This document shows positions 18,694 through 27,334 of a DNA stretch of 64,000 nt, piece by piece. The notes below the pieces were generated by a model that made no database searches, had not been told where the DNA came from, and saw only the letters and a list, made by a program, of their open reading frames with translations. The stretch is taken from NCBI GenBank assembly GCA_947449575.1, contig CANFRV010000018.1:1-64000 (forward strand), given 5' to 3'. The stretch's first letter is position 1. Each line of letters starts with the position of its first letter. Position numbers and translations under genes: made by a program. This DNA comes from Flavobacteriales bacterium. GTDB taxonomy: Bacteria; Bacteroidota; Bacteroidia; Flavobacteriales_D; Crocinitomicaceae.

Positions 18694-19548
18694 ATGAAAA
18701 TACAGAAAATGGAAGCTGGAAAAATTTGGGAAACTTCAATATTGATAAATTTCGGATATTGGTTAATTGATATAAAAAAGGAATATGGTTATGGGTTATT
18801 ATGTATTCATAGTACATGTTTGGGTGCAAAAGTTGGAACATTACTAGATTTAAAATGGAAAGATTTTTTTATAAATGATGTTTCAGATGATTACAAAAAT
18901 GAAATGCTTAACTGTATTCCAGTTGAAGTTTTAGAAATTAAAAACTCAAAAAATTCAACAAGAAAATTTTATGAAATTAGTGAATTTATGCAAAAGATTA
19001 CAAGAAATACTTTTATAAATAACTTTCATGTTGATAATAGGGATGGGGAAAATTTTGTCTATGTTACTACAAAAAAAACCAGACAACTTTCAACAACAAG
19101 TTTAAATAAAGAATTGAATAAATTATATGAACAATATGCAGAATATATAAATTTAAAATTTAACATAAAACTCAATATGAGGCAATTAAAAACAAATGCG
19201 TTTGAAATAGCTTGGGGACGTGAGATGATTAAAGAATATAATTATAGTAAAAAAGTATTTATTGAAATTTCAAAGTATATGGGACATAGAAGTGTACAAG
19301 ATACAATTGAATTACTAGAAATAAATCCAATAGAAAAAATTAGAATGTGTTTTGATTTGTTTAATCCAGATGATAATGAAATTAATCAAATTAGAGAATC
19401 ATTAAATGACACAAACAAATTTTACTCCAAGTACAAATTATTTGGTAAAATAAATATTGATTTTTACGATTTTATAGAAAAACATAAAATAAACTTTGGA
19501 GAAAAAACAGAACAAGATTATTGGTCAGAATATAAAAATGATTTATAA
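18694..19548 (+). CDS. Catalytically degenerate tyrosine-recombinase-like protein
   Basis: The 284-residue protein keeps the outline of a tyrosine recombinase catalytic domain: box I GAKVGTLLDLKWKDF, box II MRQLKTNAFEIAWG, and MGHRSVQDTIELL. The catalytic residues are missing: box I Arg is Lys, the HxxR of box II reads MRQLK, and the nucleophilic Tyr position is Leu. Strand exchange is therefore unlikely. It may bind DNA as an accessory or regulatory factor, perhaps at the palindrome over its own promoter. No N-terminal core-binding domain is evident. The assignment rests on motif order only. Confidence 0.55.
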   Translation: MKIQKMEAGKIWETSILINFGYWLIDIKKEYGYGLLCIHSTCLGAKVGTLLDLKWKDFFINDVSDDYKNEMLNCIPVEVLEIKNSKNSTRKFYEISEFMQKITRNTFINNFHVDNRDGENFVYVTTKKTRQLSTTSLNKELNKLYEQYAEYINLKFNIKLNMRQLKTNAFEIAWGREMIKEYNYSKKVFIEISKYMGHRSVQDTIELLEINPIEKIRMCFDLFNPDDNEINQIRESLNDTNKFYSKYKLFGKINIDFYDFIEKHKINFGEKTEQDYWSEYKNDL

Positions 19549-19734
19549 AAGAAAGGAGAAGACATTATGATATAAAACAAGAATAAAGAAACATTAAAAC
19601 ATTAGGATAATGTTTTAACAAAATCAAAGAAAGACTTATTCATTCGAATAAGCATTAAATCGAAAAATTTCCTTCAAAAAAAATAACAACTCAGTTGAAT
19701 GGAAATATATTTTTTAAACTTTAATAAAAAAATT

Positions 19735-20025
19735 ATGAAAACTATTGAAAATAAAAAGATGATGAGTAAAAAAAATCAACCTAGATTTTTTGTGAATCTA
19801 AGCACCCGAAATAAACATGACGATAAAATTTTTATGCAATTTAACTACGGAGCAAAAAATGGAGAAAATGTACTTAATGACTTTATAAATAAAATTAAGA
19901 TTATATCAAAAAAATCATTGGCAAAAATTGAAGATAAAATCAATGTGTTTTTAGGTGAAAACAATAAGTTAGATACTGAAATACAAATAGATGGGATATA
20001 CGATATATTAGAAAAAGAAGTGTAA
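19735..20025 (+). CDS. Hypothetical small basic protein
   Basis: From the ATG at 19735 the product has 96 residues. The ATG at 19699 would prepend an unlikely Phe-rich leader. It is Lys/Asn/Ile-rich, with a beta-prone centre (RFFVNLSTRN, IFMQFNYG) followed by a helical tail. I recognise no domain. It is one of three small genes between the degenerate recombinase and the active one, all on the plus strand. Confidence 0.5.
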   Translation: MKTIENKKMMSKKNQPRFFVNLSTRNKHDDKIFMQFNYGAKNGENVLNDFINKIKIISKKSLAKIEDKINVFLGENNKLDTEIQIDGIYDILEKEV

Positions 20026-20258
20026 ATTGAATTAAGAGAATGAAGTAGGCTTAATAAAAAGTGAAGAATTGAATAAAAGTAGATTGTTCACAAGAAAGTA
20101 CTAAATAAATAGAATAAAAAGTTTTTACCAACTTATAAAAAGGTAAACCAATCCCATACTAACATATTAAATTTCAATTAATGGATTTTATCCAAATGGG
20201 AAAGTATTGTTAAATTTTAATTAAAACCTTGCTGTGTAAAGGCCAACAGTCGTTAATT

Positions 20259-20510
20259 ATGGTAACAAAAATTACTAAAGCTACAATTTATAAAATTGTA
20301 AAAATGAGAAAGAAAGAACTTGATAAGTTTACTAACAGAATTGAATTTGACATTTGGTTTCTAAAACAATTTGGGAAACCTACGATGAATAAAATGAATC
20401 ATTATCATCTAGGGCTAAAGGAAATAGGAATTGATATAAATAACTTTAATATAGTAAACTCATTCTCTTTTGGAGATTTTTTAGGAGCAATGAATAATAT
20501 TAAAAAATGA
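20259..20510 (+). CDS. Hypothetical small protein
   Basis: From the ATG at 20259 the product has 83 residues; the earlier ATG-like frame at 20229 adds ten poor residues. The N-terminal region is basic and helical (KMRKKELDKFTNRIEF) and the C-terminus ends SFSFGDFLGAMNNIKK. No motif is recognised. It precedes the HTH gene by 16 bp and may belong to its transcript. Confidence 0.5.
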   Translation: MVTKITKATIYKIVKMRKKELDKFTNRIEFDIWFLKQFGKPTMNKMNHYHLGLKEIGIDINNFNIVNSFSFGDFLGAMNNIKK

Positions 20511-20526
20511 AATTAAGAAATTAGAT

Positions 20527-20868
20527 ATGTATTTTTTTATAACTAGAATTTATTTGAAATCAATCGGAGAATTGATTCATAGAACCGACAAAAGAACAAT
20601 TAGGAGATGGTGCAACAAATACCATCTCCAAATGTTCAAAGATTCATCTGGTGAATTTGTATATGAAAACGATTTTGATTTGGCATACGATAGTCCCTTA
20701 ATTTTGAAATTAAAAGCAAAGTATCGAAATGGTTGGATAGATTACTATGAAGCATATAACAAAGATGAGCTATTTAAGATGTTAGAAATGTCTACCGTTT
20801 CGACAAGTTCCAAGTCCAGTTATATACCAAGAGGGAAAATAACAAGCAAAATATTGAAAAAGAAGTAA
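20527..20868 (+). CDS. Excisionase-like helix-turn-helix protein
   Basis: The 113-residue protein contains IGELIHRTDKRTIRRWCNKY followed by FKDSSGEFVYENDF, which fits a winged helix-turn-helix: a recognition helix rich in Arg, then a beta wing. It lies directly upstream of the intact tyrosine recombinase gene (33 bp gap), where excisionases or recombination directionality factors are commonly encoded. Function is inferred from the fold pattern and position. The C-terminus is Ser/Thr/Lys-rich and probably disordered. Confidence 0.6.
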   Translation: MYFFITRIYLKSIGELIHRTDKRTIRRWCNKYHLQMFKDSSGEFVYENDFDLAYDSPLILKLKAKYRNGWIDYYEAYNKDELFKMLEMSTVSTSSKSSYIPRGKITSKILKKK

Positions 20869-20901
20869 AAATGAGTTACACTCGCATTAATAAAAAGCAA
20901 A

Positions 20902-22188
20902 ATGAAAAAACTTAAGTATAAAAAATTCCAAGGTTTGCACATCGTTTGCAAGAAGTGTGGGAAGCAAATTGAAGTATCAGATGTTGAATACAAAGACTGT
21001 AATCATCCTATTGAAAAACAGCGATATAAAGCTGTAATTACGATAAATGGAGGACGTAAAACCAAAGATTTAAAATCGTTGGAATATGATGAAGCTGTAA
21101 AAGAACTATTGGATTTTAAAGAAGAATTGGCGAACCCAATATCTATTGTAATTCCTAAACAAAAGAAGGTAGTAAAACACGATTTAATAACTGATTGTGT
21201 TTTGATGTTTGGGGATTGGTTAGAAAATGTGGATGTTCCAAAACACGAGCAAAAGGTTAGAACGGATAAGTACATCAAAGAATGTATTGGTTATGTACAA
21301 AGAATGGTTGATTTTATTGGAAGAAGTGGATACAATCTCAATAAATTTACCATTTATGAAATGAACAAATATATCATTGGTGAATATGTTGAGTATCTTT
21401 TGACTTTGACAAATAAAGCAACAACATACAACCATAATATCCGTGCTTTAAAGAATTTCTATAACTTTTTAATCAATGAAAAAGAATATGTGATTCCGAA
21501 TTTGGTTAAGAAAATCAAATTGAAATATGAGAACCCAGACCCTCGAAGTGTTGATGATGATGACTTAACTAAAATTCTTAATAAGATTGATGAGAGTTCA
21601 AATGAACCAAACATCAAAGTTTATAAAAATGGCGTGAAGAAAAATATGTTTAGACCATACATTAGAACTAGTATTGAGCTAGCTGCATATACTGGAATGA
21701 GATTAGAAGAAGTTGCAATATTCAAATATTCAGACCTAAAATTTCATCCAGACGGAAGAATGGCTTATCTCGAAGGTACTGATTTGAAGTTTGAAAGAAC
21801 ACATAATTTGGATTCTACAAGAGAAAAAAAGATAGTATACATTCCAATCACTCCAGAATTGGAAGATTTGTTTAACCGTTTAAACTATAAAGAACACATA
21901 AATAGTGATAAATACATTCTTGATGAAGATGAAAACCTTAGTAGGAATACGGTAACTAAACAAATGAGTCATTCTTTTACCTTCTTTAGAGATAAAGCTG
22001 GTGTTCCAAAAAATATCAGTATCAAACACCTTAGAAAAACGTTTCTTACAAAGCTTGAAACTCAAACGGGATTAACTACTGCTGCTGGTTATCAAAAAAC
22101 AGCTAACGTGATTCATAAGAACTACATTGATAAACGAAAGATAGTACAAGAGATTGCTAATCGAGGATTTGGATATTTTAAAGAATGA
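20902..22188 (+). CDS. Tyrosine recombinase with N-terminal zinc motif
   Basis: The 428-residue protein begins with a zinc-ribbon-like segment (CKKCG at residues 13-17, later C...H) leading into an arm-type DNA-binding region, then a SAM-like core-binding domain (about 100-200) and a catalytic domain. Box I TGMRLEEVAIFKYSDL keeps the Arg, box II KHLRKTF keeps HxxR, and IHKNYIDKR supplies the Tyr, so it appears active. It lies 38 bp before the right inverted end (22226), so it probably acts on these ends. A TACACTCGCAT box lies 14 bp before its ATG. Confidence 0.85.
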   Translation: MKKLKYKKFQGLHIVCKKCGKQIEVSDVEYKDCNHPIEKQRYKAVITINGGRKTKDLKSLEYDEAVKELLDFKEELANPISIVIPKQKKVVKHDLITDCVLMFGDWLENVDVPKHEQKVRTDKYIKECIGYVQRMVDFIGRSGYNLNKFTIYEMNKYIIGEYVEYLLTLTNKATTYNHNIRALKNFYNFLINEKEYVIPNLVKKIKLKYENPDPRSVDDDDLTKILNKIDESSNEPNIKVYKNGVKKNMFRPYIRTSIELAAYTGMRLEEVAIFKYSDLKFHPDGRMAYLEGTDLKFERTHNLDSTREKKIVYIPITPELEDLFNRLNYKEHINSDKYILDEDENLSRNTVTKQMSHSFTFFRDKAGVPKNISIKHLRKTFLTKLETQTGLTTAAGYQKTANVIHKNYIDKRKIVQEIANRGFGYFKE

Positions 22189-22225
22189 AATATGATTAAA
22201 AAGAGTGGCTTTAGAGTAATGTTGA

Positions 22226-22276
22226 GTCTTGCCAATTATCCTTATCTTTTTAATAATAACATCAATATTGGCAAGT
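22226..22276 (-). repeat. Inner block of right inverted end (about 51 bp)
   Basis: The block runs from GTCTTGCCAATTAT to ATTGGCAAGT and is the inverted counterpart of 15659-15710. The first 25 bases agree with the left copy (reverse-complemented) at all but one position. Confidence 0.75.
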
Positions 22277-22338
22277 ACAATATGTATATTCAGACAGTTG
22301 ATATACATGCATTTAAGTGATTTTATTAACTGATTTTA

Positions 22339-22357
22339 TGAGCGATATTTTCGCTCA
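22339..22357. repeat. Outer block of right inverted end; also terminator-like
   Basis: TGAGCGA-TATTT-TCGCTCA is a near-perfect hairpin followed by ATTTTTT, so on the plus strand it could also terminate transcription. It mirrors 15579-15597 at an almost equal distance (63 bp) from the inner block. Confidence 0.6.
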
Positions 22358-22441
22358 ATTTTTTAATCACTAATTCAATTAGATTCATAAAGAATCGTAT
22401 CCAATAAGCTTTACTTTCAATAAAAGTGATAGTATAATTGA

Positions 22442-22522
22442 CTATGCTACAAGGATAACTATGTCCTTAAGCATAGGGTTCCTCCTAGCTTGCAACTAGG
22501 GGGTTGGTTGCCCTTCTCAACC
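22442..22522 (+). ncRNA. Structured leader RNA with three hairpins
   Basis: Stem P1 pairs CTATGCT (442-448 in the last three digits) with AGCATAG (470-476) and encloses AAGGA/TCCTT. P2 pairs CCTCCTAG (481-488) with CTAGGGGG (496-503), with one G-U and a 7-nt loop. P3 pairs GGTTG (506-510) with CAACC (518-522). CATAG can pair with either of two CTATG copies (442-446 or 459-463), and CAACC with either of two GGTTG copies, so alternative folds exist. It is far more GC-rich than its surroundings and ends 37 bp before the ATG at 22560. It could be a cis-regulatory leader, a small RNA or a replication-origin structure. Confidence 0.6.
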
Positions 22523-22559
22523 AAAAAAATTGTAATAATAACCTATAAAAAACAAGAAA

Positions 22560-25262
22560 ATGAGAACTATTTTAATTAATGACTTCGTAAGCAATGATGA
22601 AATTGCAAACACAATAATAACAAACTTCGATAACAATAAACTTGTTGTAAAAGGTGATACTGGGATTGGTGGAACAACCTCTATCCTAAACATAACAGAT
22701 AAAAATGTGATTATAATATCACCTTTGGCTGGAATGATAGTTGGTAAAGAACAAAAAAGTGACCGAAAATCAAACCAAATGTTCATTTATCAGAACTCCA
22801 AAGACAAATGGCATCATTACGAACAAGAAGTAAGAAGTGGTGGCTTTATTATCTTAAACACAACTCCAGAACAAATAATTGAACTTAAAAAGAATAATTC
22901 TTCTTTATTTCAAAGGATAATGGATATTCCATTTTTTGTGGATGAATTCCAAGTATACGGTGAAAGTGACTATAGAAAAAGTATGAATGAATTCTATAAC
23001 ATTCTCTTTAATGAGCATGGAGGAAATTTCACACTTTCAACAGCAACTCCTACCTATAAAAACCTTGATATTCCAAATCATATATTGACAAGTATGGACC
23101 TTATTACAATCAAACGAATGGAAAAAAGAGAGAAACAATTAACTATTGAACCACTGAATAATTATTACAATTTCATCAAGAGTAATTGTGATAGAGGTAA
23201 TAAAGTGGTCCTATTCACCAACGATATCAATAAGATTAAAAACTTGATAAACAACGAAGAATTTGGATATAAGATTCAGCTATTGATTGGGGAAACACTT
23301 GCAATTAAAACAAGTGCAATCAAAACCAAATCTCTCAAAGAGTATAACCTACTAGAGAAATCTATGGTTGATTTAGATGCAAATGTTTTTATTCTATCAA
23401 CCAAATATCTTATTGGATTCGATTTGGAATTCGATGCGTCAGTTGGAATTATAATGAATGAAAATTCTGAAGTTGACAATTTCAATGCAAATCAACTAGT
23501 TCAAGCTTATGGTAGAATTAGAAAAAATGTAATTGAAGCTAGTATCTTCTATAACTCAAACGAAATAGAAAACGAAAGCATCACCGAGATTGAAAAAATG
23601 ATTAACGAAGTTGAATACAACTCTGTTTATCTTACTAACATCCAATCTCATCTTGGAAGCCTAAATAATTCTTTGAGTTATCCTCAATATAATTTAATCA
23701 AATCGTTGACTGAATATGGTTTTAAAGTTAAAGTAGATGAAACTTCAAATGAAGTCAGAAGTACTAGGTCAACGTTTGGTGATAAATATCAAAATTTAAT
23801 AAATCAAGAAAACAAAGACCAGTACTACTTACAGAAAGAGTTGATAAAAGTTTATAGCAAAATCAAAGGTGATGATTCTAGTTACAATGGCTACAACCAA
23901 AAACAACTACTATTGTGGGCAGCTGCATATATAGGTGTTGTTACTGATTCAGATTATTTGACCAACTATATTCCCGAAAGATACGAGAGACTTTTATTAA
24001 GAGTTAAAGCATTCATTGATGTAAATGATTTAGCACATCCAAATAAAATGACAGAAATGGATAAGATAACAAAATTTAGAGTTTCTGAAAATATTCAAAA
24101 GATTGCAATCAAAGATGGTGCATTGTGTAATCAAATCAAAGCTCAAAAAATCATAAAAAACTCCGACAATAAAATCGAATTTATTGATGTTTATGAAGAT
24201 ACAATGTATACTAAAATGAGCAATCTATATTTTGATGATACTTTCAATAAAGCCAAACAAATCATAAACAGTTTGTATGCAATAAATCTTGTTGAAAATG
24301 GTCAGTATTCAACCAATACAGAAAGAATAGTTCATGGCTTCAGTTCTGTAAGTGAATGTTTAATTGATGATTATATCAAAGCTCTTTCTGATATATCTGG
24401 AATTGAAGTAGAGGCTTTGTTAATAAGTGATGATAAAGAAAAACTACATAAATTATCCAAGGAGTTTGCTTATCAATTAAAATCAAGTGAAGTTTTCAGA
24501 AATACGAATAGAAAAATAGTGAAAAAATTAAGAAAACTAGATGGATTTGAGCACTATAATCAAGAAGAGATAAATCAAATTATGGATAAAGCGGCAAACA
24601 TAAAATCATCTTTGATAGAATGTAAACACGGAATTCGCAATACAATCAAAATGAATACCTATAGTATTAGAAAACAAGTTGAAAGACATAAATACTATAT
24701 TCTTTCTATCCTTTCAATTTCTTGTGCTAGTCATATTTTTGGATTCAAAACCACAAGAAGTGATAATCGAGTATTTAATCCAGCAACCAAAACTACAAGA
24801 CAATTGCGAGGATATACACCTTATCAAATGATTCAATGTGACATTAAAAGTGCATTTGCTACATTTTTGGATGTTATGGTTGGAAGCAACATTGCCCAAG
24901 ATGTATATGGAAACATAATGAAAAATAAAAAAGTAGATAGAAGTCAAGCAAAAACACTTTACAACTCGATGCTAAATGATTACAGAAGAAACACAATTGA
25001 GGCGAGAGCTTTTTTTAGGATTTGTGGCTATTCAAATGAACAAATCCAAAAAATTATCCAAATCACGTCAAAAGAAAAAGGTGGATTTTACAGAGAAATG
25101 ACCAAGAAAGAAGAACAAGTAATAAAAGATTTCAAGGAATGGAATAGATTAGATGAAAATGCTATACGCTTACATGATGCTATTTTCCTTCCTAATCTTC
25201 CAATGTATCAAAATCTTCATTCAAAGATTGGAAATTGTGAGTTTGAAATTAAACCTATTTAA
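22560..25262 (+). CDS. Helicase-like ATPase fused to polymerase-like C-terminus
   Basis: This 900-residue protein is not a family I can name. The N-terminal half resembles an SF2-type helicase: KGDTGIGGTTS (residues 31-41, a Walker A in which the usual Lys is Gly), VDEFQ (Asp128-Glu129), STATP (160-164, motif III-like) and QAYGRIRK (315-322, motif VI-like). The C-terminal 145 residues contain QCDIKSAFATFLD (Asp761), DRSQAKTLYNSMLND (Arg794, Lys798) and RLHDAIFLP (His872-Asp873). These occur in the order and with the residues of family A polymerase motifs A, B and C, although with shorter spacing. The middle is helical and unassigned. A replication or repair role on a mobile element is inference. 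It follows a structured leader and stands alone on its transcript. Confidence 0.65.
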   Translation: MRTILINDFVSNDEIANTIITNFDNNKLVVKGDTGIGGTTSILNITDKNVIIISPLAGMIVGKEQKSDRKSNQMFIYQNSKDKWHHYEQEVRSGGFIILNTTPEQIIELKKNNSSLFQRIMDIPFFVDEFQVYGESDYRKSMNEFYNILFNEHGGNFTLSTATPTYKNLDIPNHILTSMDLITIKRMEKREKQLTIEPLNNYYNFIKSNCDRGNKVVLFTNDINKIKNLINNEEFGYKIQLLIGETLAIKTSAIKTKSLKEYNLLEKSMVDLDANVFILSTKYLIGFDLEFDASVGIIMNENSEVDNFNANQLVQAYGRIRKNVIEASIFYNSNEIENESITEIEKMINEVEYNSVYLTNIQSHLGSLNNSLSYPQYNLIKSLTEYGFKVKVDETSNEVRSTRSTFGDKYQNLINQENKDQYYLQKELIKVYSKIKGDDSSYNGYNQKQLLLWAAAYIGVVTDSDYLTNYIPERYERLLLRVKAFIDVNDLAHPNKMTEMDKITKFRVSENIQKIAIKDGALCNQIKAQKIIKNSDNKIEFIDVYEDTMYTKMSNLYFDDTFNKAKQIINSLYAINLVENGQYSTNTERIVHGFSSVSECLIDDYIKALSDISGIEVEALLISDDKEKLHKLSKEFAYQLKSSEVFRNTNRKIVKKLRKLDGFEHYNQEEINQIMDKAANIKSSLIECKHGIRNTIKMNTYSIRKQVERHKYYILSILSISCASHIFGFKTTRSDNRVFNPATKTTRQLRGYTPYQMIQCDIKSAFATFLDVMVGSNIAQDVYGNIMKNKKVDRSQAKTLYNSMLNDYRRNTIEARAFFRICGYSNEQIQKIIQITSKEKGGFYREMTKKEEQVIKDFKEWNRLDENAIRLHDAIFLPNLPMYQNLHSKIGNCEFEIKPI

Positions 25263-25624
25263 TTTAAGGGGGGCTTCGATGAGGTTTTATATTGATAATC
25301 AATACGTTACCTCCCTCGTGTGTTCAATATTTCTAAGTTGTAAAATACAGCACTTGAATAGGCTTTTAAAATTTTCCATAAAAATGGGCTTACAATTTTG
25401 TAGGTCCATTTCCCAAAAAATATTTTTTTGGATTTTCGTCTATTTTATTTGTTCCATTTGCACCTTATTTAGCAAACTTTTATTCTTTTGATTTGAAGCA
25501 TAATCATAGCTTTATAATCATTAACATAATGCTATGTGTGAGTATTAGCCTCGATTTAACGAATTATTTTGAAAAAGTTAGGCGTTTGGTTATTTGATGA
25601 GATATTTATCATTAAAACGAGAGT
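25263..25624. other. Intergenic stretch without a supportable gene
   Basis: The frame open from 25153 to 25491 overlaps the end of the fusion gene and is Phe/Leu/Ile-rich like random AT-rich DNA, so I do not call it. The sequence begins with a G6 run (about 25267) and contains GAGGT/ACCTC inverted pairs within 60 bp, possibly a weak hairpin. Confidence 0.4.
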
Positions 25625-25786
25625 ATGACGCCACAAGAGTATGACCAACAGATTCACATAATATCTCAACAAATATCAATTGCAAGAACTTCAGAGGAAC
25701 GAGAACGATTAGAGATGAAGTTGAGGAAGAAAAGGCTGGAAAAACAAATTGCTGAAATCCGATTAAAGATTCAGCAATTGTCTTGA
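25625..25786 (+). CDS. Small coiled-coil protein, 53 aa
   Basis: An ATG at 25625 opens 53 codons to TGA at 25786. The sequence is Glu/Arg/Lys/Gln-rich with clear heptads (EERERLEMKLRKKRLEKQI), so it is a short charged coiled coil. Its last codons lie in an inverted repeat: AATTGCTGAA at 25748-25757 and TTCAGCAATT about 12 bases later, which may serve as a terminator-like hairpin. Function unknown; moderate confidence because of size. Confidence 0.45.
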   Translation: MTPQEYDQQIHIISQQISIARTSEERERLEMKLRKKRLEKQIAEIRLKIQQLS

Positions 25787-26122
25787 AAATCAAGTTAATA
25801 AAATAACTTTAGTAAAATTAATAAAATTAAGTTGTAAACACTCAAAATATGATATCTTTTTATGTTAAGAAACGAGATTTTGATTTGATATGTATCTTTG
25901 CATTTTAATTCATAGGATGATGCATCGAATAAAAGAAGTATTAGACTTTTGGAAATAAAAATGGTTAGCCTTTCAAGTGGGTAAGAGTTAAAATATAGTT
26001 AATTTATATGCTCAAAAAGGAGACAACCAAGTAAAGAAGACTTATTTAAAATTAGTTAAATTTTTGAATATTAATTAAAGGAATTATTATCAAGTTCAAT
26101 AAAGTCAAATTCGATAAAAAAT
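25787..26122. promoter_or_regulatory. Upstream region of the restriction-modification operon
   Basis: This 336-bp stretch has no gene. TATCTTTG at 25893-25900 matches the -7 consensus, but no well-spaced TTTG precedes it. A start site near 25907 would give a leader of more than 200 nt before the first methyltransferase. No controller-protein gene is visible. Confidence 0.35.
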
Positions 26123-27334
26123 ATGATAAAATACCAATTAGAACAAAAATTCTTAAAAGAGATAGCAGAACATCAACTAAATAGTTTTATTGAGGAATTT
26201 AATTTCCCAAAAAAAAGTCAAAGTATTAATCTTACATTTAATCCTAAAGGTTTTACAGTCAACGATAAAATTGACAAAATTATAAATAGTTCTACGCAAG
26301 CTATTGGTTTCTTCTCTGGTGGTGGAGGTCTTGATATAGGGGCTCAATTGGCTGGTGCTAAAATGATTTCAAGTTTAGACTTTGACTTAGATAGTATTAA
26401 GACAATGAGTAGTAATAAATATTTTTCGCATACAAAGCATCTACATAGTGATATTCAATCAATGTCTGTAAAAGATTATTCTAATATAATTAAATCGAAT
26501 AATCCAGAAAAATTAATACTAATAGGAGGACCTCCTTGCCAACCATTTTCGAAAGCTGGATATTGGGTTACTCACGAAAATAGATTAGGTAGTGAAGACC
26601 CTAGAAATATGATAGGAAATTACCTTAGAATGATAGGAGAAATCAAACCAGATGGATTTTTACTTGAAAATGTGGAAAGTTTACTACATCCAAAAAACTC
26701 AAAAGCTGTTTCGGATTTAGAAGAAGCTATTGATAAATTAGGTTATAATTTCATCGTTTTTAAAGGTAATGCACACGAATTTGGAGTACCTCAAAAAAGA
26801 AAACGAGTTTTTTTTATTGGTTCTAAAAAGCAGATAAAGGGAGAACCAATAAAAACACATGGCTCAATTGAAGAAATACTATTAAATCCATCTTTGTTAC
26901 CATATGAAAAAGTTATAGATTGGATTGGGAAATATGATATTGATAAATTTTACGAACCAGAAGAGTCAACTCATGGAAAAACTTATGATATGGAATTAAA
27001 AGGAATTCCTCCAGGTAAAAATTATTTTGCTCTTACAAAAAGAGATGGTCATCCAAATCCAAAATTTGAAGCAAATAAAAGATTTTGGAACTTTTTATTA
27101 AAATTACATCCTAATTTACCTTCCTGGACCATCTCAGCTCAACCAGGACCTTGGGTTGGACCATTTCATTGGAACAACAGAAGATTAAGAGTCCCAGAAA
27201 TTGCTGCGATTCAAACTTTCCCAGAAGATTACGAATTTCAAGGTTCGAGAAGGTCAATTCAAAAACAAATTGGAAATGCAGTTCCATGTTTATTGGGTGA
27301 ATCTATGATAAAACATTTACTTAATAATATATAA
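26123..27334 (+). CDS. DNA (cytosine-5) methyltransferase 1 of R-M operon
   Basis: The 403-residue enzyme has an N-terminal extension of about 60 residues, then motif I GFFSGGGGLDIG (62-73), catalytic motif IV GGPPCQPFS (Cys139), motif VI LENVES, motif VIII QKRKRVFFIG, a target-recognition region (about 240-340), and motifs IX/X (RRLRVPEIAAIQTFP, QIGNAVP). It methylates cytosine C5 in a recognition site that cannot be read from the sequence. Its stop overlaps the start of the second methyltransferase by one base, so the two are translationally coupled. Its C-terminal third resembles that of the second enzyme (PSWTI, GPFHWNNR), consistent with recognition of the same or a complementary sequence. 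Confidence 0.93.
   Translation: MIKYQLEQKFLKEIAEHQLNSFIEEFNFPKKSQSINLTFNPKGFTVNDKIDKIINSSTQAIGFFSGGGGLDIGAQLAGAKMISSLDFDLDSIKTMSSNKYFSHTKHLHSDIQSMSVKDYSNIIKSNNPEKLILIGGPPCQPFSKAGYWVTHENRLGSEDPRNMIGNYLRMIGEIKPDGFLLENVESLLHPKNSKAVSDLEEAIDKLGYNFIVFKGNAHEFGVPQKRKRVFFIGSKKQIKGEPIKTHGSIEEILLNPSLLPYEKVIDWIGKYDIDKFYEPEESTHGKTYDMELKGIPPGKNYFALTKRDGHPNPKFEANKRFWNFLLKLHPNLPSWTISAQPGPWVGPFHWNNRRLRVPEIAAIQTFPEDYEFQGSRRSIQKQIGNAVPCLLGESMIKHLLNNI

Noticed and set aside
22442-22522. Retron msr-msd RNA
   Set aside because: No reverse transcriptase with a YxDD motif is nearby; the downstream gene has DIKSAF and HDAIF motifs instead.
25153-25491. 112-residue frame overlapping the end of the fusion gene
   Set aside because: It overlaps a clear coding region in another frame, and its composition (Phe, Leu, Ile, Cys) is that of AT-rich chance frames. 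No start context or homology pattern supports it.
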